Positions 51,249-60,310 of a stretch of DNA of 64,000 nt are shown here, piece after piece. Positions within the stretch are counted from its first letter, which is position 1; each line of letters begins with the position of its first letter. This DNA is from Amoebophrya sp. A120 (lineage: Eukaryota; Sar; Dinophyceae; Syndiniales; Amoebophryaceae): positions 13,429,712 through 13,493,711 of the forward strand of contig CAJINV010000001.1 in assembly GCA_905178155.1 (NCBI GenBank). The letters are read 5' to 3'. Position numbers and translations under genes: made by a program. The notes under the pieces are model-generated. The model searched no databases. It was not told the DNA's origin and worked only from the letters and a program-made list of their open reading frames with translations.

Positions 51249-54200
51249 TTACTCGGCTTTTTTCTTTTCTCCGCGAAGCCCGAAAATTTTTGGCGTTCCA
51301 GCGGGCGTGACTTGCAGGGCCTGCAGTGCCTTCATCAACGGACTCAGGAGGCCGTCCGTGTTCTCTTTGTTTTGCTCATCTTGATCGTTATCCTCCTCGG
51401 CATAGAGGCTTTCCGGGCTGTCTAGCGTGTTTGCAATCACAGGGTCGCAAGAAGATTGCGTACAGCCCTCGGTCTGGTCCGCGGCAGAAGAAATATCGCT
51501 CCCCAAACTCGCTGGCCTGGTCGTTCGCGAGGTCGTTCCCTCACCGATGAAGGCGCAGCGGCCACTCGGCGTGCCGTCCAAAGACGACGGCGCTAGCGAG
51601 TCCGTCCCAACGGGGCTTGGATTTGTTCCGAGGATTGCGGAAAGCCCGGCTGATGCCCACTCCGTAGTTCGAAGATCCACGTACTCCTGCTGGGTTCCCA
51701 TCTGGGATCGATAGTACCCACACGACGATGTTGACCCCACCCCGGCGTTTACATTTTCTACAGGCACTAAGAGGCGCACACCGGACAGCGCAAACTTGTA
51801 CCGTTCCGTTGCTTCGTCCCAATACAAATCGAACACAGCGGAACCGAGGTTCTCGTGCATCGATTTCTTCCGCGCGGCCTGCTCGGATTCTTCCGTCCTC
51901 AACGTCCACTCATCGGAGGTACAGCAATCCTTATCCTGATCAGCGTGTTGCCGCCCGTTACTATCAGGATTGCAATTAGATGCTGTTCCGTCCCACGAAA
52001 CGCCTCCGGCATCTTCCTCTTCGCCACCCACCGATTCTGCATGCATCGTGGCGAACTGGGAGCAAATTCTCGGAAGTTGCTTCTCTCTGGACGATGTGTC
52101 TGAGGTCGTCCACAAGAATCCCGTCCTGCTTCCCCGGCCGCACGCACAGCATCGCCTTCGCAACCGCTGCAATGCGGAAGCCGATGCTGTTTGATCATCT
52201 CCGACTGTCGTCGAAAATCTCATTCCAAAGCCGGGTCCTCGCACTAAACGATCTTCACCTTCGTCTTCGTCGACCATCACGCTGAGCTCTTGCATCTTCA
52301 ACAGCCCGGCGTTCTCGGGGATAGTCATGCTGTTTGGTGTAGAAGTACCCCCACCAGCCGAGCCTATCAAAATGGAAAATCCCCCCACCCCATATCAAAA
52401 CGGAAATTTGTGATGCTGATTTGGGGCCACAAATCAACTTTGTATTGCAGAGAGGCATTGCGGCCAGATCCCCAGGCTAGGTAGAGGCGCATGTGTCTAG
52501 CTGTTCAGCATGGCAAACGACTCCCCTTCAGGCCCACCAGCATGGCAAATCGCTTCCATAATGGGGCGGAAGCTTCTGCGCTTGTCTTCTTGCAAGACAG
52601 ATGTGATTTGTGACCTCAAATCCGCAACACAAATCTTTGGAAGCATACTTTTTCAATATGGGGAGGGGGGATTTTTCCTCTCAATAGAGCCGCCTTGCTT
52701 GCCACTTCCGTACAATTTGTTCCCCGACCGCGCATATCAAAAGTAAAAATGTCTGGGTCTGGAAGAATGCGCGATTTATCATGCAGCTTTTCCATGACCC
52801 ATGAGGTCCGGAATACAGGACCTAGCATGACAGATTCTGTGCGATCTTTCTCATGCCTATCCTGCATGAGAAACTGCCTCCCGACTCGGTCAAAACTGGG
52901 CGACTTTTGGTAATCATGCAACACAGATTTTTGCATGCTTCAGACTTAGCATGACAAGTTGCATTCTTCCAGACCCAGACATTTTTACATTTGATAGCCC
53001 AAGCGGTGAGAGCAAAATTTGCTTCGACGCGTCGGACAGCATCTCGTCGGAAGAAGAGGACTCGTCGTCATCCTGGGCGTAAAACAAGTCCGCGTGGTTG
53101 TTTGTTCTGCCCGCCGCGTAGTAAAAATGCATCCCGATCGCAACATGCAGTTCTTGCGAGGCACTTGATCTTCGGCCTGAAGATGACACAACAGCAACTC
53201 TGCTGTCGGCACCAAACACGAAAGGGCCCGCTGAAATGGTTGAGCTGGCGCTGGAGCTCTGTCGTTCGAATTGGCCAGCAAGAGGAGTAGAATCGTGGTC
53301 TCTACGATTGGAGGACCCTTGTTGGCTCGGACTGCCGTCGGGCGACGTCGTCCGACTGGCTGTAAACACCGTTGTTGGGTTAATGTCTGCTTTTTTATCC
53401 GTCGACGACTTTGCAGAAGATGTGGTTTCGTCAGAAGTAGAGCGTCGATTATATTTCGCTAGGTCCAGAACGACCAAATCCTCAGCCGCAAAGACGACAA
53501 GGTCGCTGACGGCACCACGAGAGAAATCAAACCTGTGTGCCTGCAGGGTCGGCTCTTGGATCAGTTCTCCCTCACGCTGCAGCATCGTGTCCCAAAGAAA
53601 AGCACTAACGTCATCTTTGGACGCGACTTGGAGCTTCGACCCGGCAACGATTGTCAGGCTCTTCGCGGGCCCGCGCGAGGAGCAGATATTTCTTCTTCTC
53701 GGCGAGGACCCTCGATGAGAGCTAGCCCGGCTGTGCGCTGGATTGTGCTTTGTGCCGGAATTGGTGCAACCCCGTGCTGTATTTATTTTACCGTGCTTTG
53801 ATTGGTTATTTCGGTGCTGCGCACCATCAGCAGATCCCGAGATATACTGAACAACGCTCTGCCACGGAGAACCAAAGACCGAGGAAGAAGAGGTTGAAGA
53901 CCCGTGCCGTACCTCCGCCTCGCACCTACTATTGTCGGATAGTTTTTTTCCACTTGCAGACGCAGATTCGGACACCAGCACACGACCATCCCTATTCAAT
54001 TCCAGTGCAGTTGTGTCTACCCCGACACAGTACGCAGAAGTAAGCAGCAGCGACGGGCCCACGATGACCCCGGTACATTCGTGACTCCGCGAGTAGAACC
54101 GCTGTCCCTGTACGAGCACCACCGATTTGGCCATGTCACCCACCAGCTGCTTCGTCGGGTCCGGACCCATCATGTGCAGTGACCCCATTTTGAAACGAAA

Positions 54201-54326
54201 CTCATCAACGGTTTTTGCAGCAGAGGCAAAAATCTGGGTGCGATCGTCGGGGAAGAGCAGCTGGTGTGGGCCGGCGAGACCTGCAACCCAGCGGAGCAGC
54301 AGTCCGGTGAGCGAAAAGAACTTCAT
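51249..54326 (-). CDS. Secreted trypsin-like protein with altered catalytic His
   Basis: Three exons (54326-52997, a 43-bp micro-exon 52729-52687, and 52359-51249) total 2484 nt, giving exactly 827 aa. Both introns are introners. The start ATG opens a signal peptide (MKFFSLTGLLLRWVAGLAG). Residues about 80-110 read ECTGVIVGPSLLLTSAYCVG, matching the first lobe of S1 proteases around the catalytic His (usually TAAHC). Here the His is Tyr. The next region has DLVVFAAEDLVVLDLA, where the Asp loop would be. No GDSGGP serine motif is visible. The C-terminal half is acidic, with YWDEATERYKFALSGVRLLV as its most ordered segment. I infer a secreted or vacuolar pseudo-protease. An alternative is a highly diverged enzyme whose serine I cannot place. 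Confidence 0.7.
52365..52686. mobile_element. Introner element, family A (copy A2)
   Basis: 322 bp. The ends are inverted repeats starting TATCAAAATGGAAAATCCCC on the left and, reverse-complemented, TATTGAGAGGAAAAATCCCC on the right. The flanks are perfect 5-bp duplications GAGCC at 52360-52364 and 52687-52691. A second, inner inverted pair is carried by TTTGTGATGCTGATTTGGGG near 52405 and GATTTGTGACCTCAAATCCG near 52607. AGCATGGCAAA is repeated directly inside. Excising the element plus one GAGCC restores the frame (GGC TC joined to G GCT GGT). Confidence 0.9.
52735..52996. mobile_element. Introner element, family B (copy B1)
   Basis: 262 bp. The left end is TATCAAAAGTAAAAATGTCT and the right end, reverse-complemented, is TATCAAATGTAAAAATGTCT, followed on both sides by GGGTCTGGAAGAATGC. 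The inverted repeats are about 35 bp and nearly perfect. The flanks are GCGCA (52730-52734) and GCCCA (52997-53001), a 5-bp duplication with one mismatch. Removing the element plus one duplication joins GGG C to GG TCG and keeps the frame. The core holds an inverted motif (TTTCTCATGC paired with GCATGAGAAA). It lies 43 bp of exon away from copy A2. Confidence 0.9.
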
Positions 54327-55806
54327 CCTGTTCGCACAAAGGAGAAGCGGTGCAGTTGTTTGTGGCAACAAGCTTCACATGCAGCCTCCAATCGGCTTTA
54401 TCAGTTCCTGTGAGTTGTGCCACTGCACTTAGTACTTATTTTCGCGAGGACTGGCTCCTTGTGGTTGTATTCTCTAAGATTGTTCGCGACAAAAAAATTG
54501 AACGGAGCCTGTTCCCGAAATTGAAAAGCGAACGGCAAGAATTTTCGCAGCACAGTAAACGCCACCTCAATGCAAGTTATCGCCGGTCCGTTGGATCAAC
54601 ATCGCCCGATTTCGAATTTCAAAGAACTACTTCGCCTCGCTGACCTGGGCTCGCGACCACTTGGAGGCAGCAAGCTGGATTCGACTCTTTTGCAGAGGGA
54701 ACGAAAGCTCGGATCCTTGTGACGATCACAGCTGCGTGCCAGGAACAAAGCGCCGCTGCATCCTAGAAAACCAAAACTGTCGAAGAAGAAAACATTAGAC
54801 AGGGTTTTCGTTTTCTGTTTGGGTTTTTCAAATTTTTTGCTAGCGAGGATCTTCCGCTAAAACGACACAGGTGATTTTTGCAAGCTCTCTCTGTTGCGAA
54901 GGGCTTCCTTTGAAGCCCCTTTCCGCAGCAAATTCTTCGTACTGTCAAAATAACGCAGCACTTCCTTCCTATTCATCCCAAAACCATGGTACATTTCTCT
55001 AGCCCTGGACGAGGCTCGTGGTGCTGCAATTTCAGTACTAAAAGGTGCTTCCTTGAGTTCATCGTTTAGTACTGAATCAAATTCGGAAAAGAAAACGGGA
55101 AAGGCTAATTAATACTTGCTTGGAAACAATTTGCTTGTGTCGGCAAAACACAACACCTCAAATTTCTTTGTCGCAGAAATTCTGCCGTTGGCGGTGAAAA
55201 GTCAAGATGCACAGTGAAGTTACTTTTGCAAGTAATCGTGTATTTGATGATGTAGTGAAACCATAAATGATCGATAGATCTTCTGTATCAAGTACTAGCA
55301 GCAACCGTCTATGGTTATACGGCGCACTGGGTGCTTAGTGCATATTAATGCTACGATAGGAGGCTGCCTCGATTGCTGTTGTTGAAAAAAAGTTTTCATC
55401 TAGTTCCAAAATTTATCAGCTCTTCCCCGTTGTGGTGGTACAGCGTAGAGTTTAAGTTCCGCAGATAATTTGGCTTGCTTTGAAACCAAACGACAAGCGA
55501 GAACTTATCACTTACTTTCTCGATCAAACGATACGAAGATCGTATAGAAAATACAACTTTTGAAGTAGTCAAAAACTATTCTCCGACTTTCTTGATGCAA
55601 CTCTTTTAATGCTTTCTTCCAAACTATCATAGGTATAGGAGCTCGTCTGATATTACAACTACTTTAATTAGTTTTTCCTTTTGCTAAGACTCCTGCTCCG
55701 TACGTCGGCATCGAAACTTCATGGTACGATGAACAAAATCACAGCGACAAACAATAGCGAAATTTTCAGATGACCTTCCCAATTCCGTCGCTAATACCTA
55801 GCCCAT
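54327..55806. other. Intergenic gap with a 12-bp hairpin
   Basis: About 1.5 kb between the trypsin-like start codon and the stop of the LOTUS-like gene. It is A/T-rich with many short stop-broken frames. The perfect inverted repeat at 55031-55076 is listed separately. No gene, tRNA or introner is visible. Confidence 0.45.
55031..55076. repeat. Perfect 12-bp inverted repeat
   Basis: TTCAGTACTAAA at 55031-55042 is the exact reverse complement of TTTAGTACTGAA at 55065-55076, with a 22-base loop. It stands alone in the gap between two minus-strand genes. It could shape a transcript end or be a remnant of a mobile element. It lacks the TAT ends and 5-bp duplication of the introners. Confidence 0.5.
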
Positions 55807-58800
55807 TTACTCGTGGAACTCTTCCGCCTCCAGGAACTCTTCCTCCTCGCGCGCGGTCTCGGTGTGCTCCATCGGAATCTGTTCCATCTGCAAAAAGTTG
55901 TTGTACAGCTCCTGACTGCTCGTGGGCTCACTAATATCCTCGCTCTCCTCCTCGGCCTTGTCCGCACAACTGGCCGCGCCCCCGCCAGCCCCCGCACTTT
56001 GGGTCGTCGACGTTGGTTCCTCTGCAGACAATCGTGTACAACTACCCTGTTCCCGTTCAGCGTCGTGGGCCGCCTGCTCCGCGAGCGGCACCCGCTCGAT
56101 CCAGTACCCTTTGTTCAGCTTCACGATCCGGCACACCTTCTGCAGATCCGGGCGCCGCATCAGATCGAGCAGCTTCGTCTCGTGGAACACGGTTTCGGAC
56201 AGAATCTTCTGGAAGACCGACCGAATCTTGATTTTCACCACGGACAAGTTGAATCCGGTCGGCGACGCCTCGAGCAGGACGCTGATGTACCGCTGCAGCT
56301 CGGCCATGGTTTGCACGTACATGTCCGGGTTCTCGCAATGCGCGGCACCGGCGGCGCCCGCAAGCGTGCCGTCGGCGTTCGAAACATCACCACCTCCCTC
56401 GGCCCCCGCATGGTCCCCGCCACCGAGAAGCGGCCCGGGGTAGGAGATCGCGTTGGGCGCCCCGACGAGGGCGTTCTTGAAGGAGCAGCAGGCGGACACC
56501 GGAAGCAGCATCGAGTTCTCGTACGCCAGCACCTTGCGCTGGATGGCGCGCTCGACGATGTGGCAGGTTTCGCCGATGGTGTACCCCTGAAGAAAGTCCA
56601 GAGTGCGGTTCTGCAGCTCCTGCGCCATGCCGTAGCGGCCGCGGTGGAAACAGATGTCGCCCGGCATTTCCTTCAAGCGCTTCTCCAGGTACTCGGTCAG
56701 CGCCGGCCACAGCTCGTCCGGGTACGACTCCTCGGGAGAGTTGGGGTCGATCCAGCCCCGGAACCCCAGCGACACGCGGGTAAACTGCACGTTGGGGCAC
56801 TCGTCGACGTTGTAGTAGTCGGGCTTCTCCGCACTGTCGTCCTCCTCGGTCTCGTCCTTCTCCCACTGCACGATGTACCCCGGCATGGCGTCGTAAAACG
56901 TCAAGAACTGGCCCAGCAGCATCTCGCGCGCCCCATACTGCTGCAGGCGGGCCTTCAGCACCTTTTCCCCCGGGAAAATCCGGTCGTCGTACAGACTCTG
57001 CAGCGCGTCCGACATGATCGAAATCTCGTCGCGCGTGAGGATGTACACCGTCGTGTCCGGCTCATCGGTCGTCGTCAACTGGGTCGACATCCGCGGGTCG
57101 CGCTCCGGAGGGGGAGCAGTCGTGCTGGTTGCACTACCAGCAGCTGCGGTTATCGTTTCGTCCGTGCTTTTTGTCGGTCCCAGAGCTCCTGCAGAAGTGC
57201 TTCCCCCCTTCGGCAGCGCCGGCGCAGTGGTGACGCAGAAGCACAGCAGCCCGGAGTTGAGCTGCTTGCCCGCGAGCGACGGCTGGCGCGGGTTGGCGGT
57301 GGGCTTTCCGTCCTTGCCCCACTTGCCCCGGCCCTTCGCGCCGCTGGTCTGGTCCCGGTAGGCCGCGCGGACGCGCGCGGACTTGATGCCGGTCCACCAG
57401 TTCTTGCTCTGCTGGCCGTTCTGGCTCTGCATTTGCTGGAAGTGCCCGAAGTTCTCCAGCGTCAGTTTCGCGTTCGTCTTCGTGCCCGAGTAGGTGCGGA
57501 GCAGGTCGCCGAGCAGACTTTCCATCTTCGAATCCTTCCCCATCTTCCCGCCGGCTGTCCGTTCGCTCGGGGTGGGGGGCGCCGGCGGCCGCAGGGACGA
57601 GGACCCCCGGGCGGTGTAGTCGGGCGAGTGGTCGTCGCGAATGTGCCCCGAGCTGTCCCATTCCGGGACGTTTTCCGATCCCCCTTCCAGCTGAGACTCG
57701 TCGTCCGGCGACCGTGCGTACGCCGCCGATCCGTAGTTGATTTGCGGGTCGTAGGGGTCCAAATACGCTTGTTTCCCGTACCTCGGCTGATCCGCACCGG
57801 TGTAGATATCCGCTCCCTTGTAGTACTGGTGCTGGTGGACGGCAGCCCCCTTCTTTCCGTGTTTGCTGCTCCCGTAGTGATCGAAATTCTGTTGGTCCTG
57901 CATCAGATCGCCTTTGCCGCTGTCCTTGCTGTAGCTCCAGTCCTGGTGGTAATAATGCCCACCACCGGCGCCCTTGTACACGCCGCTATTTTTGTCCTTG
58001 TACGATCCTTTTGGAGGAAAAGCTCCTTTCATGCCGCCCTTGTAATGACCACCTGGAGGTGCAGCTCCGCCATACTCTTCTTCGTACTGGAACGCGCCCT
58101 TCTTGTTCATCGACTGCTTCCCTCCTCCGGGATATTGTTGATAGGGCACCGCACTATTGCCGCCCTTCCCGGGATTGATCAAGCTGCCCGCCTTTTTGTA
58201 CTTACCATACTTTCCTTGACGAATCACACCGCCCTTGTACGTCGAGCCGTGGTGCGGCGGGCCGTAGTACGGCGGAGGCGCGCCCCCTTTCATCGGCGGC
58301 GCGTGCTCCGGGCCGGACAGGATGGAAAAGTCTTGGAAGTTGTCCTGGTTGTCAAACATTTCCAAGTGGTCCCGGCTGGTGTCGTGGATCGCGGAAACAT
58401 CCGCGCTCATCACGTGATACCCGCTGTTCTGCATGTTGTGAAACGAGTTCTGCTCGTGCCCGTAGTTGTCCGGATGGTGGGGATCCAGATTACCGTGCGG
58501 GTGCGCCGTGGGGTGTTCCACCTGCTGGTAGTAGTAATTGTCAGCCGGAGGAGGTGGACCACCCTGAGGACCACGATGATGCTGCGCCGGGTCCTGATGT
58601 GCTGGTCCGACATGATGACTGTTTGTCCCCGGCGGAACACCACTACCCGGGTGCGGCACGCCGGCCGGACCCGCGCCCCCGGGCGCCCAGGTGCCCGCAA
58701 AACTGGTCGCGCCGGTGGTCACCGAACCGCCGTTGGAGGTGCTGAACGTCCGCCCGGATGCCGCGGTCGAGGGCGGGCCTGGATGGCTGTGACTGGCGTG

Positions 58801-59283
58801 GTTCAGCATCCCATGGTGGGTTCCCGCGGGCTTGTCGACAAACATGCCATGATCGGAGGAAGTCGGAGGCCCCTGCTCGCTCGGCAGACCGAAATCCATG
58901 TGGCTAGCGGCATTGATCGCGTCGAAAAAACTGCTCGTATGGATTGTAAAAACGATCTGGGTCTGGGTCTGGAAGGTTGGAACTTGTAATGCTAGCTTTC
59001 CATACCTAGAAAATCTGTATTGCATAACCAACAAAAGTCGCAGTCCTTTTTGTCATGCAAAAACGCAGTTTCTCATGCGGATTGCCTATGAGAAAGCGTT
59101 TTGGGAAGTTGTCATGCCGGACTGCATTCAGAAAGTCTTCATCATGCACATTTTAGCATCACAAGTTTCCAGACCCAGACATTTTTGCATTTCATAGCTC
59201 GGAATGGCGTCCAACTCGTTGTCCTCGCCGGAAAGGGCCGAGCTCTCCTCCACATCCAGCTCGGGCACGGCCACCGTCGTCAT
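55807..59283 (-). CDS. Large disordered protein with a LOTUS/OST-HTH-like region
   Basis: Two exons (59283-59197 and 58932-55807) separated only by an introner give 1070 aa. Exon 1 is exactly 29 codons (MTTVAVPELDVEESSAL to AIPS). Residues about 30-500 are low complexity: Gly, Pro, His, Tyr and repeated KGA/YKG units, such as the run near GGHYKGGMKGAF, a condensate-prone composition. Residues about 660-1000 are ordered: TVYILTRDEISIMSDAL, MLLGQFLTFYDAMPGYIVQW, VSLGFRGWIDPNSPEESYP. Near 903-973 is a winged-helix-like stretch (LQRYISVLLEASPTGFNLSV, then VCRIVKLNKGYWIERV) resembling LOTUS/OST-HTH domains. These often act in RNA or germ-granule proteins. The C-terminus is Glu-rich. The LOTUS call is tentative; the family is otherwise unknown. 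Confidence 0.65.
58938..59196. mobile_element. Introner element, family B (copy B2)
   Basis: 259 bp. The left end is TATGGATTGTAAAAACGATC followed by TGGGTCTGGGTCTGG; the right end, reverse-complemented, is TATGAAATGCAAAAATGTCT followed by GGGTCTGG. It is flanked by perfect 5-bp duplications GCTCG at 58933-58937 and 59197-59201. Excising the element plus one duplication joins codon AGC to AGT in frame. In this copy every GT on the 5' side lies in phase 1 and every AG on the 3' side in phase 0 or 2, so no GT-AG pair can restore the frame. Its core (CAAAAGTCGC, then GTTTCTCATGC) matches copy B1 only when B1 is reverse-complemented. Confidence 0.9.
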
Positions 59284-60310
59284 GGCTGCTCGTCCTACGG
59301 AAATTTCTCCCGAAGATGCCGCAATAAAACGACAGGTTTTTTCAAACTGGTGGCAGAGTCAGTCGTGCGCTGTCAGCCGCAAAAAGCAGACAGAGCCCGA
59401 CACACAAAGACAGCCACGACGACCAAACGGTCGAAGATGAAACAAGTTTTTTCCTTCGAATTGCAGTTGTATTGTTTTGCAAGAACTCTCTCACACGCAG
59501 ACGTCGTATTGCTTGGCAACCTTTCTTTGAAACGCACAAGAAATATTCTACCGGAAGAAGCACAGAAGAGTGGAGGAAGCGTAAGTTATTTGTGTCACAG
59601 AACAAAGCCTCATAGTGAAGGGTACAGAGGGCGTTCGTCGCACCCTGGCCTCATCAAAGCGCCTACCTCGGAAACTACCAACACGTCGAGCCGGCTTGGA
59701 CTGCTTCGACGTGTACCGCAAACAAATTCTTTCCCAACTCAACAACCAACAACGCAGTCGCCGACCTACACACAAAAAGGCAAACGCACAACTCGACACA
59801 CCATAGGAACAGAAATAAAAGTAAGCGTCAGCATTGACCACCAGTAGCTTTCCTACTTTCGGCTGTGTTTGTAAAATTTTCCATCAGGAAACTTTAACAG
59901 TACGCAAAACCCTCCGTGCAGACACATCAAGTAGCTCTGAAGAAACAAACGTATGAACGCATCATCGATTGAATATTTTGCATTTTTTTCTTACACGACA
60001 ATTTCTAGGCAAGTTGTAACCACTTCATGGAAACCAAAACATCATCTGGCCAAAAATCTGTGCATGCACGATGTATGTATGACAAGAGCGAGCACGTCGA
60101 CAAAAGCAAAGTACTTAAGTGGATGTATGTGATGATGGAAATGAACGTACAAATGTTCAAACCGTTTTTTTCAAAACTGAAAATCACTCCGCGGCAGCTT
60201 TTCACCTTTAATACAAAGAAACCAGCGTACGTTGTAAATTATCGGCAGCAAAAACTCTGTCTAGTACTTTGATGGCCCTCCTGGCACTATGCCGAGATCG
60301 AACAAGGTCG
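59284..60310. other. Intergenic gap
   Basis: About 1 kb between the LOTUS-like start codon and the stop of the last gene. Plus-strand frames at 59101-59847 start inside introner B2 and are not supported. TAAGTATTT-like A/T-rich stretches occur, but no repeat or RNA gene was identified. Confidence 0.45.

Noticed and set aside
52735-52996. Ordinary GT-AG intron inside introner B1 (donor GTAAAA in one inverted repeat, CAG in the other)
   Set aside because: It leaves the first part open but puts the following exon in a frame that stops about 35 codons later, losing the 370-residue C-terminal region.
55813-58989. Plus-strand open frame of 1058 codons opposite the LOTUS-like gene
   Set aside because: It mirrors the minus-strand gene, has Arg/Val/His-rich shadow composition without domains, and runs through the introner. 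The minus frame has matching exon phases and protein-like motifs.
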